Shown: in pieces, positions 15,602 through 24,041 of the stretch
Numbering within the stretch: position 1 is the first letter of the stretch
Layout: the number at the start of each line of letters is the position of its first letter
Position numbers and translations under genes: made by a program
Assembly: GCA_021324795.1 (NCBI GenBank)
Contig: JAJPIK010000045.1
Span: forward strand, 1-51,642
Direction: 5' to 3'
From: Chloroflexota bacterium
GTDB taxonomy: Bacteria; Chloroflexota; UBA6077; FW602-bin22; CADDYW01
DNA length: 51,642 bases
The notes under the pieces: generated by a model
The model's database searches: none
Told to the model about the DNA's origin: nothing
What the model saw: only the letters and a program-made list of their open reading frames with translations

Positions 15602-16504
15602 TCAATTCTCCTCGTAAAAGACCCACTGACGCCCGAGTAAGAACTGGGCAATCGTGAAGGTCAGAATAATCAGGAAGAGTAGCCAGGCAAGCGTCGCCGC
15701 GTAACCCATGCGGAAGAACTGGAAGCCGTTCTGGTAGATGTAGAGTACTGCGAAGAGGGTCGCGTTTTGCGGACCGCCGTTGGTCATCACCAACGCCGTG
15801 GTGAAGACCTGAAATGACCCGATGATCCCGACGACAAGGTTGAAGAAGATCACCGGACTCACCATGGGTACGACGACGCTGAAGAAGCGTCGAATCGCCC
15901 CGGCCCCGTCGATGTTCGCCGCCTCGAGCAGTGTCACCGGTACGCTCTGCAGTCCGGCCAGAAAGATGACAAACTGTGGCCCGATGGTCCAGAGATCCAT
16001 GAAGATGAAGGCCGGCTTAGCCAGGACCGGATTGAACAGCCATTTCTGCGGGGGAATGCCAACAATGCCGATGGCCTCGTTCAAGATCCCAAACTCCGGG
16101 TGAAAAATCCGCACCCAAACTACTGCCGTGGCGATGATCGGGGTAATCGCCGGCAAGTAGAAGATCGTGCGATAGACGTCGCGACCTCGGAGATTGACAT
16201 TCAATGCCATCGCGAGGGCAAAGGCCAGCATGAGACGAAGCGGAACGCCGATAAACGTATAGAAAGCGGTATTCGCGAGGACGATCCCAGTCGAGGGATC
16301 ACTCAGCAATTGGTGGAGATTGTTCAAGCCGACAAAACGTGGTGGCGTGAGCAGATCCCAGCTCTGGAAGACCAGCCAAACCGAGTAGAGCATCGGAAAG
16401 GCGATCCACAGGAGGAATCCCAGCAGGAACGGCGAGGCGAAAAGGAAGCCGTCGATCGCCTCCCGGTGCTTCAGCGCCGAGAGGGTCCGTCCCTGCCCAA
16501 TCAC
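15602..16504 (-). CDS. Sugar ABC transporter 2: permease, MalF type
   Basis: About 300 residues with six spans beginning at HREAIDGFLFASPFLLG. The EAA loop is LLEAANIDGAG followed by VVVP (about residues 197-217). The frame stays open far upstream, but that part is the shadow of the binding-protein gene. The sensible start is GTG at 16504, which overlaps the binding-protein TGA as GTGA; no other start codon lies before the first span. No separate Shine-Dalgarno is seen, so translation is probably coupled. Confidence 0.88.
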   Translation of the reverse strand: MIGQGRTLSALKHREAIDGFLFASPFLLGFLLWIAFPMLYSVWLVFQSWDLLTPPRFVGLNNLHQLLSDPSTGIVLANTAFYTFIGVPLRLMLAFALAMALNVNLRGRDVYRTIFYLPAITPIIATAVVWVRIFHPEFGILNEAIGIVGIPPQKWLFNPVLAKPAFIFMDLWTIGPQFVIFLAGLQSVPVTLLEAANIDGAGAIRRFFSVVVPMVSPVIFFNLVVGIIGSFQVFTTALVMTNGGPQNATLFAVLYIYQNGFQFFRMGYAATLAWLLFLIILTFTIAQFLLGRQWVFYEEN

Positions 16505-17922
16505 TTCTGGGTTGCCCAATAATCGTCGAGCAGCTTTTGGACGGCGGCATCGACTTTGGGCATGGCGTCTGCGGCGGTCGCGCTGCCGGCCATCAACGGA
16601 TCCCAGCCATTCGGCTTGACCGCCTGGGCCCACATCTGGTCGCGCGAGATCACGCTGATCACGTCGGGCATGCCCCTTTGAATCGCGTCGACGTATGCCT
16701 GGCCATTCTCGACGCCAAAGTTCTTCTTGATCGAGGGCAGCCAGAGGCTCTGGATCAGCTCCAGGGTGTTGGGAACGCGGCCCATGATGTTGACGTAGGT
16801 CGTTTGCCCCTCGGTATCCGCCATGTACTTGGCGAACTGCCAGGACTGATCGACGTGACTGGCCTTGGGAAGCATCACCCCTTCGGACCAGGCGCGGTGC
16901 TTCCGATTGGGGTCGCCGGCTTTCGGGCACAAGACCGCGTCAAAGGCAACCCCCTTGCCGGACTGCTGCAGCTTTGGATCGTTCAACGTCGGAAAATACC
17001 AGGGACCTTCGTACTTCATCGCGCAGTTGCCATTCTCGATGGCAACCGCTCCGCCCTGCATGTCGGCAGCGGTCGGAGAAACCTTGAGCTTGTTAAAAAC
17101 GTCGCTGACCATGATCTGAGCGTTCTTGACGATCGACGGCTGATTGAATTGGGCCTTCTTTGGATTGATCAAGTTATCGAACTCTTGCTGCCCATCCTGG
17201 CGCATCCACTGGATGTCGCGGAACCAGACGCCATTCGCCTGGAGACCGTACAGCTTTTTCGAAGAGTTCGTCAGCTTCTGGGCGGTGCTCAGAAAATCGT
17301 CGAAAGTCCAGTCAGCGGTGGGGAAGGCAATCCCGGCCTCCTGGAAGGGCCTCTTGGCGTAAAGCATAAGCATGACGCCAATTTGGAGTGGAATGAGATA
17401 GGTGGCACCATTCCAGAGGGTATGCGTCTTCACGAGTTCGAGGTTTGGCCAGGGCGCGCTAAAGTTATCACGCTTGATGTAGGAATCGAGCGTCGACACC
17501 GCTCCCTTCGCGGCGAACGTTTGCCAGGCCCAACCCTGGGCGCCGGAGATGTCGGGCGCCGACCCACCGGCGATCGAGGTTTGGAGCTTGGTGTAGAAGT
17601 CGTTCGTCGGGGCCGGCGTGAGACTGACCGTGATGTTTGGCGTCTTCGCCTGGAAATCCTTGATCAGTTGAGCCCAAGCGCCGTTTTCTTCACCCCAGGC
17701 AAAGTACTGAATGGTCACACTTCCGACCGACTGTTGAGCTGGCTGCGCGGCCGGCGCAGCGACGGCTGGCTTGGCTGTGGGAGCGGTGCTGGCTGAACTC
17801 GCCGTCGGCTGGGCGACCGGCGGTGATGAGCATCCGGCGAGCGCTAAAAGGGCGAGACTGACAGAAGCAGTCGCGACCTGAAGAACGTGACGGCGACTAA
17901 GGCTCTTGCCTGTGCGGATCAT
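16501..17922 (-). CDS. Sugar ABC transporter 2: extracellular solute-binding lipoprotein
   Basis: 473-residue family-1 solute-binding protein. It has a twin-arginine signal (LSRRHVLQV, residues 8-16), a hydrophobic stretch and the lipobox LAGC (Cys31), followed by a Pro/Thr/Ala spacer to about residue 66. It binds a sugar outside the cell and feeds the permeases that overlap it downstream. First gene of the operon. ATG follows GAGAGAAAGG. A good promoter is found 72-100 bases upstream. It is divergent from the dehydrogenase-cupin-isomerase operon at 18122, suggesting that this transporter feeds that pathway. Confidence 0.9.
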   Translation of the reverse strand: MIRTGKSLSRRHVLQVATASVSLALLALAGCSSPPVAQPTASSASTAPTAKPAVAAPAAQPAQQSVGSVTIQYFAWGEENGAWAQLIKDFQAKTPNITVSLTPAPTNDFYTKLQTSIAGGSAPDISGAQGWAWQTFAAKGAVSTLDSYIKRDNFSAPWPNLELVKTHTLWNGATYLIPLQIGVMLMLYAKRPFQEAGIAFPTADWTFDDFLSTAQKLTNSSKKLYGLQANGVWFRDIQWMRQDGQQEFDNLINPKKAQFNQPSIVKNAQIMVSDVFNKLKVSPTAADMQGGAVAIENGNCAMKYEGPWYFPTLNDPKLQQSGKGVAFDAVLCPKAGDPNRKHRAWSEGVMLPKASHVDQSWQFAKYMADTEGQTTYVNIMGRVPNTLELIQSLWLPSIKKNFGVENGQAYVDAIQRGMPDVISVISRDQMWAQAVKPNGWDPLMAGSATAADAMPKVDAAVQKLLDDYWATQK

Positions 17923-17993
17923 CTATCTACCTTTCTCTCAATGCCATCGATCTCACGACCGTGCGAGTGGCCAAGCTGCCCTAGATGCGCAAC

Positions 17994-18022
17994 ATTGTAA
18001 ATGATCGATTCTATCTTGGCAA
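17994..18022 (-). promoter_or_regulatory. Promoter for sugar transporter 2
   Basis: On the minus strand TTGCCA (18022-18017) and TACAAT (17999-17994) are spaced by 17 bases, each five of six to consensus. Transcription would run into the binding-protein gene at 17922. Confidence 0.6.
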
Positions 18023-18051
18023 GACCGGATGCGTTCTGCCGATTGTATCTC

Positions 18052-18080
18052 TTGACGAGTATACGATCGCGTGGGAGAAT
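18052..18080 (+). promoter_or_regulatory. Promoter for the oxidoreductase-cupin-isomerase operon
   Basis: TTGACG (18052-18057) and GAGAAT (18075-18080) are separated by 17 bases. The start would fall near 18087, 35 bases before the ATG at 18122. It lies back to back with the transporter 2 promoter, so one regulator could control both. Confidence 0.45.
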
Positions 18081-18121
18081 GGCGACACTTTCCCCAATGG
18101 GCAAAACGAGGAGGTTCAGGT

Positions 18122-19153
18122 ATGTCGCGCCTGAGGTTTAGCCTGGTTGGCTGCGGAATGCGCGGAGTGAGGGATCCGAGCTCGATCGCCAAGGTAATCA
18201 TGTCCATGCCGGAAGCCGAATTGGTCGCGATAGCCGATGCTGACCCCGCCCGGGCCAAAGCCGCAGCAGAGTACCTCGGACTCCCCGAGTCGGCCTGGAG
18301 TGACTATCCTTCGCTCCTCGCGCGGGATGACGTCGAGGCCGTTTACGTAGTGACGCCCAATTTTGCGCATGCCGAGAACGCGATTCAGGCACTCGCCGCG
18401 GGTAAGCACATCCTTCTCGTCAAGCCAATGGCGCTTACGCTGAGCGACGCCGATCGGGTCAACGAAGTAGCGCGAAAGTCTGGCTGCACGCTCATGATCG
18501 ACACCCAGCTTCCTTTCAGCCCGATCGCCCTGGCGGCTCGCGACCTGATTCGGGAAGGTGCGATTGGTCAGCCGGTCACGACCTGGACGATCCATGGTCG
18601 CGGCAAGTATCGCCCGGGAGACGGCGCCTGGCGATTCACCGAGCGCAGCGGCGGCATCTTCTTCGAGACGCTGATTCACAATCTTCTCTTTCAACGCTGG
18701 ATTCTGGACCGACCGATAGCAAGACGGGTCTGGGCATGGGGCGAGAAGACTTTCTTCAAGGACTACGCCTATCCCGACGTGGTCTGGGCGCAGGTCGAAT
18801 TCGAAGGAGGTTTATCGATTCTCCTCGGCGAAAACCATCTGATGGACCGAAACTTCCAAACCGCCGCGATCGTTGGCACCGAGGACAGCCTCTTCTTCGA
18901 GCACCACCGCCTGCTGCTCGGCGGCAAATCGAAGAACCCCACGCCAGTCGTCGAGATCGATCCCGCCTCCTTGACCGCCACGAGCTTCTCAGCCGCCTCG
19001 ATCCGCCACTTCATCGACTGTGTCCAGAACCACCGTTCGCCAGAAATCACCGGCGAGGACGGCCGCGCTGCCCTCGAGCTTGGTCTTGCCGCGAATCAAG
19101 CCATCGTGACGAAGACCCCGGTCGACCTTCCCTTGATGCCCCAGCCAGCTTAA
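18122..19153 (+). CDS. Gfo/Idh/MocA family sugar oxidoreductase
   Basis: A 343-residue NAD(P)-dependent enzyme that usually oxidizes or reduces a sugar, inositol or sugar acid. The Rossmann start FSLVGCGMRG is at residues 6-15. The usual catalytic EKP triad reads LLVKPMA here: Lys101 and Pro102 are kept but Glu is replaced by Val100. The later GG-x-D-x-G-x-H motif reads GGIFFETLIHNLLF, keeping the histidine. The frame extends upstream to 18071, but ATG 18122 with AGGAGG eight bases before it is the better start. It is the first gene of an operon with a cupin and two isomerase-like proteins, a plausible sugar-epimerizing or sugar-acid pathway. Confidence 0.9.
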   Translation: MSRLRFSLVGCGMRGVRDPSSIAKVIMSMPEAELVAIADADPARAKAAAEYLGLPESAWSDYPSLLARDDVEAVYVVTPNFAHAENAIQALAAGKHILLVKPMALTLSDADRVNEVARKSGCTLMIDTQLPFSPIALAARDLIREGAIGQPVTTWTIHGRGKYRPGDGAWRFTERSGGIFFETLIHNLLFQRWILDRPIARRVWAWGEKTFFKDYAYPDVVWAQVEFEGGLSILLGENHLMDRNFQTAAIVGTEDSLFFEHHRLLLGGKSKNPTPVVEIDPASLTATSFSAASIRHFIDCVQNHRSPEITGEDGRAALELGLAANQAIVTKTPVDLPLMPQPA

Positions 19154-19170
19154 AACAAGGGAGCACGCTA

Positions 19171-19593
19171 ATGTCTAATGTAAAGATCATCCACGTCGAC
19201 GACCTCGAGCCGCGTCTGCCGCCGACCCGCCGCGTTTTCGTCCCTTTGCCCCCGTCGGCGGATGCCCCGGTCCACGTGGGATTTGTCTTCATGGAACCGG
19301 GTGGCCTGATGACACCAGCGCATTACCACACCCGAAAGACCGAGGTTTATTTTGTCCTCAAAGGCAACGGCATCATCACACTGAACGGCGAAGATCACGA
19401 GGTCGGTCAATATGGGACCGTCGTGGTTCCCCCGGGAGTAACTCACATTTGGCGCAATCCCCATCAGACCCCGCTCGAATACCTCTGGATCATGCATCCG
19501 GTTGACGCCGAATCCGATGCCATTTCAGTCGATACTCCCTCTCACATCATCGTCGAGCGAACCGTTCGAGAAGGAGACGTTCTCCATGCGTGA
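19171..19593 (+). CDS. Cupin-domain protein
   Basis: A 140-residue single-domain cupin. The metal-binding motif 1 is AHYHTRKTEVYFVLKG (His, His and Glu, near residues 50-65) and motif 2 is PPGVTHIWRNP near residue 90. Cupins in sugar operons are often isomerases, epimerases or lyases acting on sugar acids. Although its frame is open far upstream inside the oxidoreductase gene, ATG 19171 after an AAGGGAGCACGC site is the natural start. It ends eight bases inside the next gene, so the operon is tightly packed. Confidence 0.88.
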   Translation: MSNVKIIHVDDLEPRLPPTRRVFVPLPPSADAPVHVGFVFMEPGGLMTPAHYHTRKTEVYFVLKGNGIITLNGEDHEVGQYGTVVVPPGVTHIWRNPHQTPLEYLWIMHPVDAESDAISVDTPSHIIVERTVREGDVLHA

Positions 19594-20437
19594 CTGGAAG
19601 CTGGCGTTTCACACCCGTTCGCACTGGGTCCACCACCACATGTCACTTTTTGATAGCGTCGCCGCCATTCGCGAGGCCGGCTTCGACGCGGTCGAAATCT
19701 CGATGCCACATCTCCACTCGCTTAAAATCGAAACTATGAGCGCGGCTGATCGCCAGGCATTCCGTCGCCGTTTCGCCGACCTGGGCATGGAAATCGCGGC
19801 GATTAGCGGCCATTCGACAATCTGCCACGAAGATGATCAGATCCGCCAGCAAGAGTTGGCTTTCTTCAAGCAAGCGATCGACTTCGCGGCCGACGTCGGC
19901 GCGGAGGTCGTGAACACGCACGCGATGTATCGACAAGTTGGTCAACCCACCGGCTTCTTCCGTCCCGAACCCGGCGAGCGCATGCGCGATTTTATGCGGC
20001 GAGCTCACGGTGATCCACCGGCCGAACGGCGGGGTTTCGTCCTTGACATCCTCGGTGATCTGGCCTCGCACGCCGCTCGGCGCGGCGTTTTTGTCGGCCT
20101 CGAAGACCTCGATCCAACGCCAGTCATGCTGTGGGAGAACCTGGTTCGTGAGATCAACTCTCCGGGCTTGCGCATGAATCTGCAGGTCCGCCGTGGCACC
20201 ACTCCAGCCAAGGCCTATCGTGAGCGTGCCGACATCGTCCATCACTTTCACTTGCTGCCACCGCAAGAGGGCGCCGGCTTCGAAGGCTGGAGCCGGGGTG
20301 AGTACATCGAGTTCATCAGCGCGCTCGAAGAGTTGAGCTATCCACGCGATTACTTCACCATTGAAGAGCATTCCGAGCTAGATCCGAACGTCACCGCACC
20401 GCAGATCCAGCGTTACTTCCGTCAGTTACTCGTCTGA
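19586..20437 (+). CDS. Xylose-isomerase-like TIM-barrel protein with missing metal ligands
   Basis: A 283-residue sugar phosphate isomerase/epimerase-fold protein. The start ATG at 19586 lies inside the cupin end, with AAGGAGACG seven bases upstream. Expected barrel landmarks are seen: EISMPH near residue 31, FVGLEDLD (metal Glu) and FTIEEHSE near the C-terminus. But where active relatives have the Asp-x-x-His of the fifth or sixth strand, this reads NLQVRRG, and HxHxxD reads HFHLLPP. Two to three metal ligands thus seem to be lost. It may use other chemistry or be a partner of the intact paralogue encoded next. The overlap and context support a role in the same sugar pathway. Confidence 0.82.
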   Translation: MRDWKLAFHTRSHWVHHHMSLFDSVAAIREAGFDAVEISMPHLHSLKIETMSAADRQAFRRRFADLGMEIAAISGHSTICHEDDQIRQQELAFFKQAIDFAADVGAEVVNTHAMYRQVGQPTGFFRPEPGERMRDFMRRAHGDPPAERRGFVLDILGDLASHAARRGVFVGLEDLDPTPVMLWENLVREINSPGLRMNLQVRRGTTPAKAYRERADIVHHFHLLPPQEGAGFEGWSRGEYIEFISALEELSYPRDYFTIEEHSELDPNVTAPQIQRYFRQLLV

Positions 20438-20444
20438 GGAAGGA

Positions 20445-21479
20445 ATGGGCAGGAAGATGAGAGTCGGACTGGACGTTTATAGCATCCACCACCTGAAGTT
20501 AGATCCGTTTCAGACGCTGCATTTCGCCGTCGAGCACAAGCTCGATGGCGTACAGTTCCACTGGCCTGGTGAGATCAGTCCAACTCTCGATTCGGGAAAG
20601 CTTGCCGAGATCCGACAAGAAGCTAACCGGCTGGGGCTGTACCTAGAGGTTGGACTGCCAACGATCAATCCCTACCACTTCGACAGCGAACGCGCCGCTC
20701 AAGTCAAAGCCTTGGGTGACGGCGACTACGTTCGAGGTATCGTTAAAGTCATCGAGGCCGCCCAAGGCATTGGCTGCCATGAGCTTCGCACCAACATCGG
20801 CGCCCGGGAGGACCGTCTCGATCCGACTTGGCCGGCTCAAGTTCGAGCCGCTACCGCGGTCATCCAGCAACTGCGTTCCGTCTTGCTGAACGGCGGCTCT
20901 CGGATCAACGTTGAAAACCACGCCGACGCGACCACTTTTGAGCTCGTCCGGCTGGTGGAAAACGCTGGCCCTGACATCGCCGGCATCTGCCTCGACGTCG
21001 GAAACGTGTGCCGTCAGCTCGAGGATCCGGTTCGCGCTGCCCAGCGTGCTGCCCCATACGTTCACCTGACCCATACGAAAGATGCCATCCTATTTTTCAC
21101 CGAGTGTGGCCTCGCCTGGCAAGCCCGCCCCTGCGGTCGCGGTGTGATCTCTTGGGACGTCATCCTGCCAATTCTCGGCAAATATGCTCCGGATCTTACC
21201 CTTTCAATCGAGGACGAGCCACCGGTCCGCGAATTGCCGATCTTCAACCCCACCTTCCTCGCCTGGCATCCTGACCTCACGACGATCGAGCTTGCCGAGC
21301 TCGTGCGCCTTGCCCGATTGTGCCAGGTCCGCGTCGATCGTGGGGAAATACCGGAGCCGCATCAGTACGAAGCCACTGGCTGGGAAGCCGAGGGCGCGGC
21401 GCGCCTCGACGTGAGTGACGCTCATTTGAAAGCGGTGCTGGCGAAGGTCGGATTGCTTGGATTGAGCAGTGATGCGTAG
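20445..21479 (+). CDS. Sugar phosphate isomerase/epimerase (xylose isomerase-like TIM barrel)
   Basis: A 344-residue TIM barrel with a full set of candidate metal ligands: NVENHAD (Glu), GICLDVGNV (Asp), HLTHTKD (His) and LSIEDEP (Glu). It probably isomerizes or epimerizes a keto sugar or a related compound. ATG 20445 or ATG 20457 could be the start; the second gives MRVGLDVYS, typical for the family, and lies at better distance from GAGGAAGG. It is the last gene of the operon, and a perfect 16-bp terminator follows 11 bases after its stop. Confidence 0.88.
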   Translation: MGRKMRVGLDVYSIHHLKLDPFQTLHFAVEHKLDGVQFHWPGEISPTLDSGKLAEIRQEANRLGLYLEVGLPTINPYHFDSERAAQVKALGDGDYVRGIVKVIEAAQGIGCHELRTNIGAREDRLDPTWPAQVRAATAVIQQLRSVLLNGGSRINVENHADATTFELVRLVENAGPDIAGICLDVGNVCRQLEDPVRAAQRAAPYVHLTHTKDAILFFTECGLAWQARPCGRGVISWDVILPILGKYAPDLTLSIEDEPPVRELPIFNPTFLAWHPDLTTIELAELVRLARLCQVRVDRGEIPEPHQYEATGWEAEGAARLDVSDAHLKAVLAKVGLLGLSSDA

Positions 21480-21490
21480 GGGACGATCCT

Positions 21491-21529
21491 AAGCAGGGGG
21501 CCGCGAGTATCGGTCGCGGCCCCCTGCTT
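21491..21529. terminator. Perfect 16-bp bidirectional terminator
   Basis: AAGCAGGGGGCCGCGA (21491-21506) pairs exactly with TCGCGGCCCCCTGCTT (21514-21529) around a 7-base loop GTATCGG. It separates two convergent operons, the isomerase operon (plus) and transporter 3 (minus). The A-rich and T-rich ends give each strand a short U run. Confidence 0.9.
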
Positions 21530-21546
21530 ACACCAGAGCGGAAAAC

Positions 21547-23076
21547 TTATGGCTTCGGGGCTGCAGCCAGGGCATCCCTAGCGTCAGCTTCCGCTTGGGC
21601 CAGTGCCGCCTCCGGACTCTTCTTGAGCATGTACGCCTGCATCAGTTGAGCAGCAATTTTGAAGCTGACCTCCTGGTAGCCCGGGAAGATCGGCTGATTG
21701 GCGTCGTTCGGATCGTTCAACTGATCGATCTCGTATTGCCAGGTAACGCCCGGCAAATTGTGCCAATTTTCCTTGTAGTACGGCTTGTCGTGATTCTCCA
21801 GACGTGCACTGATGTAGCAGGCTACCTGACAATAGGTATAGTCGATGTCCGGCGTCGCGTGGAAGGACATGAAGCTCCAGGCCGCATCCCTCTGCTTCGC
21901 GGCCTTGAAAATCACAAGGTGATTGCCGCGAATGACCGCACCGCGATTCTTGTTGATCGGATTGTGGGCCATGAGCCACCGAAAGTTCGGGTTGACGTCG
22001 ATATAGCTCGGCCAGTTATAGGCGGCTGAATACCACAAGCCGACCTTGCCATTCATGGGGACGTTCGTGGTTGGTGCGCCCGGGGGCAGGAGGGCTTTGT
22101 TCTTGATCATATTGACTTGAAAGTTCAGCGCTTCTTTCCCTTCCGGGCTATTGAAGAGGAACTTCTGGTTAGTGCTATCGATGAACTGTCCCCCCGCCTG
22201 GGTAAGCATGACCTGATAGAAGTTGAAGGTATCCTCCTGGCCACCATAGTCTCGGAGCATCGTACCATAGACCCCATTCGACGGATCCGAGATCTTCTGG
22301 GCCATCTCTTGAAGCTCTTGCCAGGTATCCGGTGGTTTGCTGAAACCGGCCTTTTGCAGGAGGGTAGGATTATAGTAGAGATAATGCACAAAGATGTGCA
22401 TGGGCGTCGCCACCATCTTCCCGTTAAAGAAGCAATTCTGCCATGGCTTTGGCATGTACTTATCAGCAGTAATGTGTGGCGCCGTCTTCACGTAGTCGTC
22501 GAGCGTCTGCAAGATGCCGCGCACGGCCCAGTCTGGTGTAAAGAAATCCTTTTCGCGGGCTAGCTCCGGTGGCGCTCCACCGGCGGCAGCCGTCACCAGC
22601 TTGTTGTAAACGTCCGTCCAAGATCCGAGAACCGTGTTCTCGATCTTGATATTCGGGTACTGCTGATAGAATTTCGGATAGATCGTCTTAGTGTAGAAAT
22701 CGTCCCACAGCTTACCGCCAGTGAACCAATAAGCGATCGTGACCGGTGCGCCCGAGCTTGTGTTGGCCGCAGCCGCTGGCTGGGACGCGGTAGCCGCTTG
22801 CGAAGCCGCCGCGGTGGTTGGCTTGGCCGTGGGTATCGCCGACGTGCTCACTGGAGCGGAGGTTGGCAGTGAGGACGAAGCCGAAGTAGCGGTTGGTTGT
22901 GATGCTGTCGCCGGTGGCGAGGTGGGCTGCGCCGGAGACGACGGTGCGCCCGATGAACAAGCGGCTACGAGCATCATCGCTGTTCCTACGCCGAGAAATC
23001 CTAACACTGATCGCCGTGTCAACGGCCGCTTCCCTGCACGCGAGAAAATTACTCCGGATTCGCATTGCCTACTCAT
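21547..23076 (-). CDS. Sugar ABC transporter 3: extracellular solute-binding lipoprotein
   Basis: 509-residue family-1 solute-binding protein. It has a twin-arginine signal (LTRRSVLGFLG, residues 19-29) and the lipobox VAAC (Cys40), then a long Ser/Ala/Thr/Pro spacer to about residue 110. The mature domain begins at VTIAYWFTGG and looks like a monosaccharide or oligosaccharide binder. ATG at 23076 follows AAAAAAGGAGTCGAGACG. It is the last gene after two permeases, 67 bases from the second. It converges on the isomerase operon, suggesting import for the same pathway. Confidence 0.9.
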   Translation of the reverse strand: MSRQCESGVIFSRAGKRPLTRRSVLGFLGVGTAMMLVAACSSGAPSSPAQPTSPPATASQPTATSASSSLPTSAPVSTSAIPTAKPTTAAASQAATASQPAAAANTSSGAPVTIAYWFTGGKLWDDFYTKTIYPKFYQQYPNIKIENTVLGSWTDVYNKLVTAAAGGAPPELAREKDFFTPDWAVRGILQTLDDYVKTAPHITADKYMPKPWQNCFFNGKMVATPMHIFVHYLYYNPTLLQKAGFSKPPDTWQELQEMAQKISDPSNGVYGTMLRDYGGQEDTFNFYQVMLTQAGGQFIDSTNQKFLFNSPEGKEALNFQVNMIKNKALLPPGAPTTNVPMNGKVGLWYSAAYNWPSYIDVNPNFRWLMAHNPINKNRGAVIRGNHLVIFKAAKQRDAAWSFMSFHATPDIDYTYCQVACYISARLENHDKPYYKENWHNLPGVTWQYEIDQLNDPNDANQPIFPGYQEVSFKIAAQLMQAYMLKKSPEAALAQAEADARDALAAAPKP

Positions 23077-23143
23077 CGTCTCGACTCCTTTTTTGTATTG
23101 AATTGTTACTGGCCCATTCGACCGGAAACCGGGTCGCGGCAGC

Positions 23144-24034
23144 TTACTCTTTGAGACCGGTCATCACAATGCCAGAAATGAAAAAACGTTGCGCGAAGAA
23201 GAACAGCAGCAGCGGAGGAATCGTCGCCATCACCGAGGCTGCCATCATGTGATTCCAGTCCGTACTGAAGTCGGAGCGGAACATTTGGAGGCCCAACGAC
23301 ACGGTCTTCATGTCGTTCGAATTCAGATAAATCAGCGGGAGGAAGAAATCTTGCCAGTGTTGCATGAAGCTGAAGATCGCGACCGTCGCCATCGCAGTCA
23401 GCGACAGAGGAACGAACACGTACCAGAGAACGTGTAGACTGCTTGCCCCATCGATTCTTGCCGCGTCCTCGAGATCCAATGGGATCCCCAGGAAGAACTG
23501 CCGCAGCAAGAAAATGTAAAATGCACTGCCGAAAAACGAAGGAACAATCAAGGGCAAGAAAGTGTTGATCCAGCCGAGCGAACGATAAATGATGAACTGG
23601 GGAATCATGGTCACTTGCATTGGCAACATCATCGTTGCCAGTAATACCATGAAGAGAGTATCTCGTCCAACGAAGCGCATGCGTGCGAAGCCGTAGGCAA
23701 CGAGCGTGCTGACGACAACGTCCCCGATCATCGAGGTGCCAGTGATGATCGCCGTGTTTAGGTAGTATCGTGCGAACGGGATGGCACTCAATGCTTCCGG
23801 ATAGTTCTGCAATTGAATCGTGTTCGGAATCCAGATAGGTGGGTCGACAAACAACTGCGAATCGAGCTTCACCGAGCTAGAAACTGCCCAGAAGAATGGC
23901 ACAAAGAAGGCGATGCCTCCTAAAAATGCAATCAAAAAAACTAAAGTTTGGCCTAAATACGTCTGAAACGTCTTGCGCTTCCAGAAAGGAAGCGCCTGGA
24001 CCGTGCTCGCGCGAATCTCAGTCCCGCGCTCCAT
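23144..24034 (-). CDS. Sugar ABC transporter 3: permease, MalG type
   Basis: 296-residue membrane subunit with about six spans, the first near residues 29-53. The EAA loop reads LEDAARIDGAS followed by VFVP (about residues 185-206). It follows the MalF-type gene by seven bases. The C-terminal sequence GIVMTGLKE is typical of the family. No ATPase is encoded nearby. Confidence 0.92.
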   Translation of the reverse strand: MERGTEIRASTVQALPFWKRKTFQTYLGQTLVFLIAFLGGIAFFVPFFWAVSSSVKLDSQLFVDPPIWIPNTIQLQNYPEALSAIPFARYYLNTAIITGTSMIGDVVVSTLVAYGFARMRFVGRDTLFMVLLATMMLPMQVTMIPQFIIYRSLGWINTFLPLIVPSFFGSAFYIFLLRQFFLGIPLDLEDAARIDGASSLHVLWYVFVPLSLTAMATVAIFSFMQHWQDFFLPLIYLNSNDMKTVSLGLQMFRSDFSTDWNHMMAASVMATIPPLLLFFFAQRFFISGIVMTGLKE

Positions 24035-24041
24035 ATCTGAC

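Noticed and set aside
16505..16930. N-terminal extension of the transporter 2 MalF-type gene
   Set aside because: The extra 142 codons are the shadow of the binding-protein gene in another frame; homology begins at HREAIDGFLF after GTG 16504.
16537..17796. 419-codon open frame on the plus strand
   Set aside because: It lies fully antisense to the transporter 2 binding protein, which has clear signal, lipobox and family features. No recognisable domain; typical GC-rich shadow frame.
18736..19170. N-terminal extension of the cupin gene
   Set aside because: Overlaps the oxidoreductase in another frame and is Arg-rich; the cupin begins at ATG 19171.
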